64,000 nucleotides of DNA from Rhizophagus clarus (GCA_015698045.1 BLAL01000274.1:1-64000); one strand, 5' to 3'; positions 47,125 to 57,861 are shown, counted from the first letter of the stretch. Numbers and translations are program-made. Notes: generated from the sequence alone by a model not told the origin.

Positions 47125-48944
47125 AAACTTTATATAATATAAAATGAATTATATGTAAAATCGGAATGGCGAATTCAATTATAGCATTTGTATTTGATTA
47201 AATTATAACAATCATTTTTTTTTGGCACAAGAATAACGATAAAGGTTACATATACCGTAATTAATTCTAACCGCGTGAAAAATCAGATAATGCAGATAAC
47301 AAGAGATCTTATTTTGAGCCAGCAAAGTTGTATTGCAAATCGGTCTTTTATTACAGCATTACGATACAAGCACCATACTTTGTGATTAATAACTCTAATC
47401 ATGTAATAATTTTTAGATATCAAAGGTTTATTTTATTTTAATTAAATATCACATAAAGTATAAAACAATTATTCTGGCTATATAAATACATTTAAGGCCG
47501 GCAAAGCTGTATTGCAAATTGGCCCTTCTTATTTGAAAAGGGTAACAATTACATTAAATTAATACGGCACTTATTCAAAAATGTTTAAAAATGTTGCAAC
47601 TTAATTCTCCAATAATCATCATTGTTATAATCAAGTTACTTACGACTTAAGCCTACTTTGATTATAAATAAAACGGCACTTCGCACAGACAGAGCTCATG
47701 ATATATGAGTTATCCCATCATGCCTATTTTACCCCTTGATAAAGGATTTTCGTTGCATGTACTTTCCTAATCAATGATAATCAAAGTTACTTACGACTTA
47801 AGTCTACTTTGATTATAAATAAAACGGCACTTCGCACAGACAGAGCTCATGATATATGAGTTATCCCATCATGCCTATTTTAACTATGATTAAAGAATTT
47901 ACATTATTATTGTAAATATTTTACTCATAAGTCATAATGATATCTATTTAGACTTCGACGAATAATGCGACAGAGGAGGCGGAATTATCATAACCAAAAT
48001 TCGAAGCGAGAGGTCTATGTATAGTAAATAGATCATCAACTTTGGTACCAGAGTTATTTACAAACTTTAGGTGGCCACCTAGCCCACCTTTCCTATAACA
48101 CACTATGCATGACGGCAAATGGTATAGGAGGCAGACTCTTCTTTCAGAAAGAAAGTTTTTTTTTGAAAAAAAAAAAAATAGTACAATTAAATAGCGTTTA
48201 ATTAAATGTGATTAATTAACTTTTTAGGAATAGGCCTTATCAATGCGATCTCATCAGTTTCGATTATCACTGTTCAACCTTATGAATACTTCAGTTATTG
48301 TTTGTGAAATCGAACCAACTGGGAATTCAATGTACAAAACAAGTAGAATATTTAGAATAGTATCTTATATTTATTAGTATAATAAATAATTTCAAAAATC
48401 CTATGATGTAAAATTACGAAATATTACAATTTAAATATCGGCAAAGGCTATTTTAAATAGAGTAAAATCTTTATTTGACCTGTGTCAAAAGTGGTAAAGT
48501 TTACACTAAATATAATATCTCCGGTTTAAATATCGGCATTTAATTAAAAAAAAGGTAAAAATCGGCCGCTAAAATCGGCATTTCTGGATGAAAAATTGGA
48601 AGTTAACAAAAATCGGCAAAAAATTAGTAAAATAATCGGCAAAGCCTTATTGAAGTCGGCAAGGGAATTTTAAATAAGATAAAATCCTTTATTCGAACTA
48701 TACGAAAAGGGTAAAGTATATAATAAATATAATATCTCCGGTTTAAATATCGGCATTTATTTAAAAAAAGGTAAAAATCAGCCGCTAAAATCGGCATTTA
48801 TGACTGAAAAATCAGAATTTAACAAAAATCGGCAAAAATAGATATGGCTATACTAAAATAAGCAAAATTTGGCATATTCTATATTGAAGTCGGCAAGGCT
48901 ATTTTAAATAGAGCAAAATCTGATTTTTTTTCATTCGACCTGTG
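47125..48944. repeat. Right sub-terminal region of C with tandem duplications
   Basis: A unit of about 105 bp (AAAGTTACTTACGACTTAAG to ATCATGCCTATTTTA) occurs at about 47630-47735 and 47779-47885. At about 48430-48900 a unit of about 225 bp (TCGGCAAGG..ATTTTAAATA, CTCCGGTTTAAATATCGGCA, TAAAATCGGCATTTA) occurs about twice, plus a partial copy at the TIR. AATCGGCA motifs dominate, as at the left end. No gene. Confidence 0.75.
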
Positions 48945-50024
48945 ACCATCATGGCAGGTTCTTTTGACAAATTCTCAGCCATACGTAATCTAAATAAAAA
49001 TTCAATATATTTTTTCATTAAATCTGATGTCATCCATCCATTCTCTTGAAACCAACAGATAACACCTTTTGGAATAACTTCTTCACGAGGAAGTTGTTTT
49101 CCTTTAAAAATACAAATGGGTGGATATTTAGAACCATCTAAATAATAAAACATTGTTAAATTTAAACAAATACAAATAAAAGCTACGAAATTTAAAAATT
49201 CTTACCAGCTGAACAAGTTAAAACTACTGTAAACCGATTTTTATCATTACCAGTAATACGAATATGCACTGTTTTGTCTCCTTTATTATTAATAGTCATG
49301 TTTCCTGCTATATCAAACCATATGGGAGTTTCGTCCATATTATAAATGCTATTCAGATCAAAGTTATATTGTGATCTTAGTCATATAATAAAGCGCTTAA
49401 AATTTTCCAATTTTTCATCAGTGTCTTCAGGTAATTTTTGCGAAATTTTAGTTCTTCTTCTTAATGATAAATCAAATCTTTTCATAAAAGATTGAATCCA
49501 AGAAAGGGTTCCTTGAAATTCATCATCTCCTGCTGGATATAATCTTTGAATTGTAGGCTCATTAAGGATTTTATGCATTTGTAATTTTACCATTGTATAA
49601 TTAACCGCTAAGCCTTTTTTTCTTTGTTCAATTATCCATTTATATAATTTGTCTTCTGCCTTTGGATAAAAAGCCTTTCTACCAGATCCAATATGCTTCT
49701 TTTTTTTGTTCTTTTTTTCCCAATCATCACTTTTTTTAATCCATCTTCCGATCATTGGAGCATTTAAATCAAAATGTCTTGCTGCAGCATTTCTTCCATT
49801 TATTTGAGCATATTTCACTACTATCAATTTTTCTTCAATTGAATATGAAGTTCTTTCTCTTACACCAACTTTTTTGTTTGTCATTTCTTTAAGAAAAAGT
49901 ATATTCTTTCGCGTAAAAAAAAGATTAAGGGGTAAAAAAAAATCGCAAAAATAAGTACCCCCTATCAATTTTTGTGATCACGTGATTGCAAAAAAAGGGT
50001 GCTTATTTTCACGATTTTACGGTA

Positions 50025-51360
50025 ATAGTGGTTTTATTAACATTTTTATTTATAGCAATGTACATATTATAATGTTATATAAAATTTAATCTAATATCTA
50101 TCTATCTATATATTATTATCACTTATTATTATTCATATTAATCTATCTGCCATTTATCCATAACCATCATCTACACAATTATGCATCCTAAAAAAATCCT
50201 AAATTCGCATCATATGAGAGTCAAAGGGCAACCTAAAAAAAATAAAAAATGAATTTATAAATTAACAATTCGTGAAAATAAAAAATTAAAATCAATAAAA
50301 AACACACCATAAATCTGTATATCCAAAAATCTTAAAGAACAAACTGCTAAAAAAAGAAAAAATAGAGAAACGTTAAAAATGTTTCTAATTAACTAAAAGT
50401 AAAAATAATCAGTTTTACAATAAGTGAAACTTATCATTTTCATTTTCATGTTCGCTTGAAACTTATAATATATTTTTAATTAGAAATGTTTAAAAAAATA
50501 TATTAAATTTTGCAACACAACTTTTACGAAACTCACTATTTAAATTTCAAAAATCCAGTTATTAAGAAAAGTTCAAGTGAACTTTTCTTGGATCACATAA
50601 ATTGTATGTAATATTATTTTAAGAAAAGTTCAAACAAATTTTTCTTGGATCACATGAATTGTATGTTATATTATTTTAAGAAAAGTTTGAGCAAACTTTT
50701 CTTAGATCATATGAATTGTATTAAAGTGAACTAAAAAACCCGCCTAAAAAAAGACAACAAACGAACTATTAGAAATAGTTTGTTAAAAAAACAAGTATTT
50801 TTAAAAAAAGTCAAGTTTATACTTATTACGTGTCAAGAACCTTCTTAAATAAAACAATCCGTCATTGTTCTGAAGTCTGGAAACAAATAGAAATACCTAA
50901 AAAGAAGAGAAAACAAATGTTAGAAATTGTTCGTTAAGTAAATAAATTTAAAAGAAAAAAAAATATTACAACAACTTACCTAAAGGTCACGCAAAGGACC
51001 AAAGTTGTCTGCCTATAAAAAAAAGAAGTGAAAGTAAACATTAGAAATCATTCATTAAGTAAAAAAATATATATATATACAATATTAACTTTGACTACTG
51101 AAGTCCATTATCAAAGAGCTGAAAGGCCGCATAAAAAAAAAAGGGAGGGAAAAGGAGACGAAAGAAGGAGGAAGCTAGGAAGGGAACAAAAGAAAGTAGC
51201 AGAAGGGGCAAGAGGAGAAAAAAGACGAAAGGATAGGAAAAAACAAAGGTTAAAAGGTTAAAAAAAAAATTGTAATTTAATTTGATAATCATTGATTATT
51301 ATGATCAATCTATTTTTACAGTTTTCTAAACTGTAATTTTTTTTTTTACTTTTTTTTTAG
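50025..51360. repeat. Element A interior, right side, with hairpin repeats
   Basis: At about 50570-50720 a 60-bp unit recurs three times, each with AGAAAAGTTYRAGYRAAYTT paired to TTCTT, a small hairpin; one more copy is at 51952-51976. AAG-rich purine sequence lies at 51120-51260. No gene is supported, though several GTAAGT and TTTTTAG splice-like signals occur. Confidence 0.55.
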
Positions 51361-51906
51361 GTTGCCAGACTTCCAGACTTGAAATGTAAGTTGGAAGGGG
51401 TGAGAGAATTTTTTTTTAATATTAAAGAAACGTTACTAACATTTCTTTTATTTTTTTAGGTTGCCAGACTTCTTGAATGAACTGGACTTGAGAATGTAAA
51501 TTAAAAAGGGCGGAGGATTTTTTTTTAATATTAGAAAAACATTACTGACGTTTCTTTCTTTATTTTTTTTAGGTTGCCAGACTTCTTGGATGAACCAGAC
51601 TTAGGATTGTAAGTTAAAAAGAGTGGGAGATTTTTTTTTAATATTAGAGAAACGTTACTAATATTTCTTTCTTTATTTTTTTAAGTTACTGGACTTTTTG
51701 GACGAACTGGACTTAGGATTGTAAGTTAAAAAGGGCGGAGAATTTTTTTTTAATATTAAAAAAATGATACTAACATTTCTTTCTTTGTTTTTTTTAGGTT
51801 GCCAGCCTTCTTGGACGAACTGGACTTGAGAATGTAAGTTAGAAAGAGTGGGGGATTTTTTTTAATATTAAAGAAATATTACTAACGTTTCTTTCTTTAT
51901 TTTAGG
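51361..51906 (+). repeat. Tandem array of 36-nt mini-exon plus intron units
   Basis: Five consecutive units (51361-51385, 51460-51495, 51573-51608, 51686-51720, 51798-51833) begin after a T-rich AG acceptor with GTTGCCAGAC or a variant and end at a GTAAGT/GTAAGTT donor. A sixth acceptor is at 51906. Three are exactly 36 nt; the first is 25 and the fourth 35. Intervening 74-78 nt segments look like introns (GTAAGTT..TTTTTTTAATATTA..TTTCTTTCTTTATTTTTTTAG). In the open frame the units give LPDFLDEPDLGL-type 12-mers. It looks like a gene segment amplified as exon-intron modules within element A; no start or end of the gene was found. Confidence 0.65.
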
Positions 51907-52486
51907 TTGCAGTTTCCCTTATTCCACTTGATCTTAACGTGATCATGATTAAGAAAAGTTCGAGCAAACTTTTCTTAAACTTGTATTATAAATGACTAAC
52001 TTTTTTAATTTATTGTAATAAAATATAAAGTACGTAATAAAATAAAGATATTAACAATAATAATTATACTTTTAAACACTTTACAAAAAATTTATAACTT
52101 GATAATGCATTCAACAAATAAAACAATAATTTGATAATGCATTCAACAAATAAAACAATAAAATTTTTTAACTACATTAAACAAATTAAAAAGAAAAATC
52201 TATAAAAAAATAAACTAAAAAATTTCTTAATACGTTATACAATATGAAATCTAACGTATTAAAATTTGTATCACATATCGGGTACCTGATATGTGTAAGA
52301 TAGAACTGTACCTGATATATATTAAATAATATATTCATTGGTGACCAATAGTTTAAATATTGGGATCTTAGTAATTAGGTATATTTTGAAGTATAATAAA
52401 TCGGGTACCTAATATATAAAAATACCCAATATTTATCTGATTAGCCGCCGATATATAAGTTCCTGATATGTAGATTTTGACCAGTG
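51907..52486. repeat. Right sub-terminal region of element A
   Basis: Contains ATATCGGGTACCTGATATG, AATCGGGTACC and a final GATATGTAGATTTTGACCAGTG-like end (the last 14 bases are the TIR). Similar to 9990-10193. Also holds a doubled ATAATGCATTCAACAAATAA segment at about 52103-52158. Confidence 0.75.
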
Positions 52487-52489
52487 TAA

Positions 52490-53578
52490 GGGCAAAGGCA
52501 AGAAAAAGAATAAAAACAAGAAGGTTTCCACCATAGATCCAGATTTTGCAGGTTCATAGGATGAGAAACCTGCATAAAATGTCTCTTCTTTACCTCAATC
52601 ACTTCTCCCGCCTAAGGACTCTGCTCATATTAAGGCTCCTACCTTCTCAGCGTCTATATTAAACCTGTTTAGTAATGAATAGAAAAAATAAAAATGCTGA
52701 AGACAGATGCGATTCATATAATTACTGAATATCAGGCTCCCTCTGGGTGTACTTTCATTCGAGATATCCTCATATACGATGTACTGGCAAAGTGGGATAA
52801 CTACACACTTCTTAAACACCTATCCATTTGGAGAAATATCATATCGATCAGTCTCAAGCATTAGCACAAGTACATGACTGTTCAATATAGATTAAGGATT
52901 TCTGAATTTTTTAGGAAATACGAATCACAATGAATGGCTTCACTTGCTAGTATTTCCGTTAGATAGTTCTCTGTGTCATTGTCGCTCAAAAAATGAAAAG
53001 AAAGAGAGTGATTCCAGGCCATTATCTTTGATCCTCCTACCTCTATGATGACAGCCTCTCTAGTAGAACCCCAACATAAAGCTTTCCTGAGTGAATTAAA
53101 CATCAAAATGTTCAAGAAAATTAAATTCGCAGATGGCAAACAGAAAATTATCAGCTATTTTGAAACTTGGGAGCACTTACATAAGTGTATTAATAGTCTG
53201 ACTCTTTGGTTTGGTGTTGATGTTTCATGATGCAAACACCTGTCATTATCCGTTCTTACTAAAAAGAAAAAGAAGCAGGATTGTGACTCAAATTTGGCTA
53301 AGCGATCCAAGAAGGTACTGATCTTTACAAAAGGCTCTTCCTCTAAGAATACACAAAGTACTCCAGCATGTGGATCTAACAGGACTCCACTAAGAAGTTC
53401 AAGGTTGAAGAACTCGCACTCTAACCAGCAGACAACTTTGTCTTCCACTTCTTCATGATTCAAGCTGAAGCGGAACAGTTGTAAAGACTCCAAGATCTCC
53501 AAAAGACAACTACATGCAGAAATTGCCAAAATGCAGAAGATATTAGGGTGTTTAGTTGTGGGTAAAATGCAAACTTAA
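52490..53578 (+). pseudogene. LINE-like ORF1, 3' part (RRM-like region)
   Basis: Continues the frame from 36695 with KGKGKKKNKNKKVSTIDPDF, then drifts through several stops and frame changes: GCTFIRDILIYDVLAKWDN, LLKHLSIWRNIISISL and a KYMTVQYRLRISEFF block, then MTASLVEPQHKAFLSELNIK, a Ser/Lys-rich tail and TAA at 53578. The pattern of a short beta strand (ILIYDV), helix (LLKHL..W), strand (IISISL) and strand (MTVQYRLR) resembles RRM-like folds of LINE ORF1 proteins; this is inference. Non-functional. Confidence 0.45.
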
Positions 53579-53690
53579 AGAGATTTATATTTTTGTAGCT
53601 TAGAGTTTCACCCAGTTGTAGCAGAATTTTTTTTTTTTTATTTTCACATTTCCCTTTTATCTTTTAATATAGTTCACTAATAGTTTAGGC

Positions 53691-54594
53691 TAAAGATGTT
53701 AACTGTAACTGTAATTATAAGACACAGTGTTGTAAGTAATAGGTTGCAACTTAGCTTCTTCAGAGCGTAAAAGTTGTAATACCATAATTGTGCTGTAATG
53801 TTGTAATTATGCCGTAATTATGATTGGCTTATTTTAATGAGATCATTAATAAAATCGCAAATTTTTTTTTATTAACAAAATCATGGCTTTTTTTTATTAA
53901 TAAATTATTTCATTAATAAAATCGCGGCTTTTTTATTAACAAAATTGCGGCTTTTTATTAACAAAATCACGGCTTTTTTATTAACAAAATCACGGCTTTT
54001 TTTTATTAATAAAATCACAGCTTATTTTTATTAATAACATCACGGCTTTTTTTATTAACAAAATCACGGCTTTTTTTTATTAATAAAATCACGGCTTTCT
54101 TTATTAATAAAATCACGGCTTTCTTTATTAATAAAATCGTGGCTTTCTTTATTAATAAAATCACGGCTTTCTTTATTAATAAAATCGTGGCTTCTTTATT
54201 AATAAAATCACGGCTTTCTTTATTAATAAAATCGCAGCTTTCTTTATTAATTTGTATTAAAAAAATGTTAACCATTTTATTATTACTAATACGAATTAAA
54301 AAAACATTAAACGTTTTTAACATTTTTTTTTATTAATAAGAATTAAAAAATGTTATCACATTAATACTATATATACCAAAACTATGCCCGGCACTATGTA
54401 AACTTTCGGCATTGGGCCAAATGACTTTTAGCAGACAACCTTAGGTGGCATTAAGATATTACAGCCTAATTACGACATTACGGCCCAATTATGGCATTAC
54501 GACCTAATTACGGTATTACGAAAAGTATCATAACTGTAATACCGTATGTTGTAATATTCCGGCATCGTCTAATCAATTACGGCTAACATCTTTA
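53691..54594. mobile_element. hAT-type element with 8-bp TSD and internal minisatellite
   Basis: Flanked by GTTTAGGC at 53683-53690 and 54595-54602. Ends TAAAGATGTTAACTGTAA and, inward from the right, TAAAGATGTTAGCCGTAA. Inside (about 53840-54255) a 22-26 bp unit TTATTAATAAAATCACGGCT repeats about 15 times. 904 bp, non-coding. It sits in the 3' part of the LINE-like unit. Confidence 0.85.
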
Positions 54595-55550
54595 GTTTAG
54601 GCAGATGATTAGACTGGTCTTTGGGCTGGGAATATAATTTTTGTATCAAACAGTGATATCTATGATATCTTTTTTTTCGTAATAAATGTATGTGGTTTCA
54701 ATGCTTTTATAAAAAAAAAATATATAATAATATTTTCTTATTCTTGTTTTTTGTTTACTAAATTTAACTATATGTAAAATAAATTTTAATTGAATGAAAT
54801 CACTTTTTATATTTAAGTAAAGCTGTTTAGCAATGTCAAAAGTACTTGGATCTTAATTTTCTTAAGGCTAGGTATAATATTTATGAAGAAATTTGTATTT
54901 TTCAAACAGTACTAATTCCAAAATTTTTTTTTTTCTCTTTTAACTTCAGGACATAATTACATCACTTTAGTCAAATAAAATCACATTTTTTTGCTTAAGT
55001 AAAGTTGTTCAACAGGATTAAATCTATTTACATATTAATTTTTATGACGATTGGCATAATATTCATGGATATTAGCTATTTTTATATTATTAATTTTTTT
55101 GCAAAAATCCATTTTGCAACTTCAGAGTAGATTTCACCACTTTGGTCAAATGAAATCAACTTTTTGTACTTAAGTAAGTTGTTCAGAACAGTTGAAAATA
55201 ATTGTGCTTTATTTTTTATAACTCTAGATATAATATTTATTAAAAGGTTAGTATCCATATAACAGTATTAATTTTTAAATTTTTAATATTTTGGGTATTT
55301 AAATTAAGTTATTTATCACATTAAAATTTATTTGTATTTTAATTTTTATAATAAATTGTACTATAAATATAAATTTATAAGTTATTTATAAAAGTTTTTA
55401 TATATGTTATAAAATGAGTTGCTTAGCAATATAAAATTTTTGATGTTATAATAAAATTTTGCTTAATAAAGTTTAAAATACTTTGCTTATTGATCATAGT
55501 AAAAAATTTGGATTTTAATGTGACCTATATATATATTGTTTGGAGTCCTA

Positions 55551-56603
55551 CTTAGGTCAGCTATCAAAATTTTAGAAGAGGAAGAAGTTAATGGTTCCAA
55601 CTTCCTCAACTTATTTCAGGAAGAGCTTGAATGTCATGAAATGAAATTAGGGCCAGCAAAAACACTCATAAAGTTTGCTAAGAAGTGCAAGGATAAAAAG
55701 TTGTGGTTGTTCTTCTCGTACAAGATCAAGAAAAACTTGAGTAAGGTATTGGGTAAATATAATATCATTAGTGGGGACATAACTCGCATTTTATAGTTCA
55801 CACCATGTAAGTAATCTCCTGTAGAAGGTTTTTTATTAAAATATTTTGAACTCACATATCAGTATTACAGTTATCCATCCAATTAGCGAAAGTGCCTCCA
55901 AATTTAAGCTATGTATTGACAATATTCTTTGCAGAATAAAAAATATGGGCCCAGTTATAGATAATAACAAAACTATGCAGTCTGAATACATTTTAACAAT
56001 TTTATATATGGCTATAAGTATTTTCAGTGACTTGGTGATCACATCTCAGACAAATATAATTGGTGAAAAAAACACAGGCTGTGTTGACTATGCAATCAAA
56101 AAAATTATCAGTGAAATATTGGAGGAAATAATTTGTATAACTGAGGGCAAATAAAATCAGGTGACTATGGGTATCTGTCAAAATTTACTACAATATTGAA
56201 GTGCGTGTGATTGTAAGTATACTATTTTGCTTGTTTACTATGAGCTGAAATATAGGTATTGATTACTTCGCAATTTTCTCTCCAGATGAATATAATTATA
56301 AACAAGAAAAAGCAAAAGATTGATGAGGCATTCGATCCTGACTACAATTACATCTATGGTATAGTTAGTACTAAAACTGACTGGTACTTCATTCTTCACA
56401 GCACTGAGGGTATCTATAGTACAAGCAGAATTAAATACCAGATTTCACTTACAGAAGACGCTCTCAAAGATGATATAGAATTGCGTAAGAATGTGAAGAG
56501 GGTTTTAAAAGTAATCGTAGGATTATTAAAGGATAGAGTAGTAGGTAGTGAGAAACCTGTAAGTAAGAAGTGCTATGTAGAAGAGATAATCAAGAAAAAA
56601 TAA
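55551..56603 (+). pseudogene. SAM and PD-(D/E)XK-like C-terminal half of the Crinkler-like gene
   Basis: Right of element E the frame gives SAIKILEEEEVNGSNFLNLF and MKLGPAKTLIKFAKKC, the core and last helix of a SAM domain, continuing to DITRIL and a TAG. After a GTAAGT intron, a shifted frame gives ISESASKFKLCIDNIL, MQSEYILTILYMAI, NIIGEKNTGCVDYAIKK and EEIICITEGK: an Asp in VDYAI and Glu-x-Lys in TEGK fit a PD-(D/E)XK nuclease-like site. A last exon (56259-56603) has DYNYIYGIVSTKTDWYFILH and VLKVIVGLLKDRVV, then KKK and TAA. The order follows on from the half at 33380-34488. Several stops and a frame mismatch make it a pseudogene. AATAAA occurs at 56683. Confidence 0.6.
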
Positions 56604-56930
56604 TCATATGTATTAGATAGATGTTATGTATCGTAGGCTACATTCCAAACATTTGTATTTATTTTTTCGCATATAATAATAAAATATTTTTCCTTGGCAA
56701 AAAAAACAATTATCAGTGTTCATCAACTGGCATAACCTAATTTTTACTTAATTATTTCTGCTCCTTCATGTAAAAAAGCTTCAGTATGAAAACAAGTTCA
56801 TAGCTCTGAATTTTTTTCTTAGCAAATTTTTTGAAAACACGAGAGTAAGGAAATAATAGAAAATATGATGCTTGGACTCACATTTAATGGTTTAGAATCT
56901 GCGTACTCTCCCTTTAACTATTAAAGTATA

Positions 56931-57421
56931 CAGTCAAACTTCGATGTACTGATGCTTCCAGTTTTGGAAAAAAGTATCAGTACATCGAAATATCAGTACA
57001 TATATGTAATTAGTAAATTATAATGCAGGCCAAAATCTAACTCTGGCTCGCACTATGCTTAATTTTGAGTCCAAAATTTTCAAAATTTCCTGAATATATT
57101 ATGTATAACGTGAGTATGATTATAGAAAAAAAATCAAATTCCAGACATAATTAAGAAAGATGCCCAGTTACAATTTTTAACTCAGGCCAAACTTATAGTG
57201 CCGGCCAGAATTAACACTAGTGTAACCAAAATTATTAGTACATCTTAATATACATTACTATAAAGGGACCAGGAGGTAGTATCGGTATATGTTACATCGC
57301 GAAATTATATATAATATCGGTATAATGAGATTTTTTTATTAGTGATGAAATAGGACAACAAAAATTTATCGGTAAAAGTAATTATTGGTATATAGAGTAT
57401 CGGTACATCAAAGTTTGACTG
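56931..57421. mobile_element. pogo/Tigger-type MITE with TA duplication
   Basis: The left end CAGTCAAACTTCGATGTACT and the right end, inward CAGTCAAACTTTGATGTACC, are flanked by TA (56929-56930 and 57422-57423). 491 bp, non-coding. A GGCCAGCACTAT-type element (about 57036-57216) is nested inside; the remaining outer part repeats TATCGGTA and ATCAGTACAT motifs. Confidence 0.8.
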
Positions 57422-57423
57422 TA

Positions 57424-57861
57424 TCAAATATTTCACTTATTTCATCATACTGTAAAAATATTATTAAATAAATTTCAGATTACGCTTTTAGATAATAAAG
57501 GATTTCACTGTGTTATAAGCAGTTTACTATTTTAATCTGATTATCTGAAATGATCACATGTTAAAATCAAATAGATATGAGCAAAAATTTTATTAATATA
57601 TATTTCTAGCTTTTGCAATGATTTAATGTAAATAAAAATTATATAGCAAATCTATATATTTTTAGCTTTTGCAATTATCTATAAATGTAAATAAAAATGA
57701 TACAGCAATTGAAAGAAATCACAGAAAAATATTTAAGACAACTTGATGAAAAGAAACCAGTGATTTAGGCTGGGTGATTACTAATTTTGTTTTTAAAGGA
57801 GGGTTTAATTTTCAGCAAATCAGATTTAAAAATTACTACCACCATGATTAGAAAAAAAATA
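57424..57861. other. AT-rich spacer
   Basis: No gene. A doubled segment around TAGCTTTTGCAAT..TGTAAATAAAAAT occurs at about 57608-57700. Nothing else is seen. Confidence 0.5.

Larger units (their letters stand above)
39194..48944. mobile_element. CACTA element C (9.75 kb), two-gene
   Basis: Both ends read CACAGGTCGAATGAAAAAAA inward (23 identical bases including ATC), with target duplication ACC at 39191-39193 and 48945-48947. Sub-terminal regions are filled with AATCGGCA and its inverse. It carries a Tnp2-type transposase (43950-47124, plus) and a divergent partner gene (42275-40226, minus). Identical TIRs argue for recent insertion, yet the transposase has two in-frame TGA codons, so it was either mobilised in trans or lost function quickly. 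Confidence 0.9.
38758..49884 (-). pseudogene. pogo-type DDE transposase of B, interrupted by C
   Basis: N-terminal part 49884 to about 48945: MTNKKVGVRERTSYSIEEKL and GRNAAARHFDLNAPMIGRWI form a CENP-B/psq-type HTH; AEDKLYKWIIEQRKKGLAV is the second HTH. A TGA at 49383-49381 follows RFII. Then YNMDETPIWFD gives the first Asp, an intron (about 49206-49143) follows, and WMTSDLMKKYIEFLF leads to EPAMMV. C-terminal part 39191-38758: YDSFRGHL (second Asp), ICQLLDVSINKPFKD (third Asp), then an acidic tail. Element C lies exactly between MMV and YDSFRGH; removing it with one ACC copy restores the frame. Such enzymes cut and join TA targets. The gene is dead from the insertion and one stop. The ATG before MTNKK was preferred over a farther upstream one lying close to the TIR. 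Confidence 0.85.
38206..50022. mobile_element. pogo-like element B, split by CACTA element C
   Basis: Both ends read inward CCGTAAAATCGTGAAAATAA and continue to GCACCC (26 identical bases), flanked by TA at 38204-38205 and 50023-50024. TA duplication and a CENP-B/DDE transposase identify a pogo/Tigger-type Tc1-mariner element. Without C (39194-48944) and one ACC copy it is about 2.06 kb. The near-identical TIRs suggest B was young when C landed. Confidence 0.85.
36775..52486. mobile_element. CACTA-like element A (15.7 kb with inserts)
   Basis: Ends CACTAGTTAAAATC (36775) and, inward from the right, CACTGGTCAAAATC (52486); the 3-bp target duplication TAA is at 36772-36774 and 52487-52489. Sub-terminal arrays of GATATGTGTGAGA, TATCAGGTACC and ATCGGGTACC lie inside both ends. 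CACT(A/G) ends, 3-bp duplication and sub-terminal repeats define the CACTA superfamily. Without element B (38206-50022) A is about 3.9 kb and has no transposase of its own, so it depends on another element; its ends resemble the terminus at 10193 beside the intact Tnp2 gene. Confidence 0.8.
36058..54722 (+). mobile_element. LINE-like poly(A) retroposon carrying an ORF1-like gene, with nested inserts
   Basis: The right end has AATAAA at 54681 and A10 at 54711-54720; flanks are TATAATAATAATTTC (36043-36057) and TATAATAATATTTTC (54723-54737), a 15-bp duplication with one mismatch. Its own sequence comprises 36058-36774 and 52490-54722, less a MITE (36233-36383) and a hAT-type element (53691-54594). 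The plus-strand ORF1-like frame spans the A insertion. No reverse transcriptase is present, so this copy was non-autonomous or internally deleted. Confidence 0.65.
34491..55548. mobile_element. TIR element E (copy 1), itself broken by nested insertions
   Basis: The left end GGACCCCAAACAATATATAT (34491) and the right end, inward GGACTCCAAACAATATATAT from 55548, form TIRs flanked by TA; CTTAGG is also repeated just outside (34483-34488 and 55551-55556). E's own sequence is only 34491-34806, 36023-36057 and 54723-55548, which together align with the continuous copy at 59842-61232. The two gaps are filled by a retroposon and a LINE-like unit. E encodes no recognisable protein. TA flanks suggest a Tc1/mariner-type non-autonomous element, but the longer CTTAGG repeat leaves the duplication length open. 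Confidence 0.7.

Noticed and set aside
51028-51261. 77-codon Lys/Arg/Glu ORF
   Set aside because: Purine-tract reading, no other coding evidence.
36775-52486. Element A as a single giant cargo-carrying transposon
   Set aside because: Its extra 11.8 kb is fully explained by nested elements B and C with their own TIRs and duplications.
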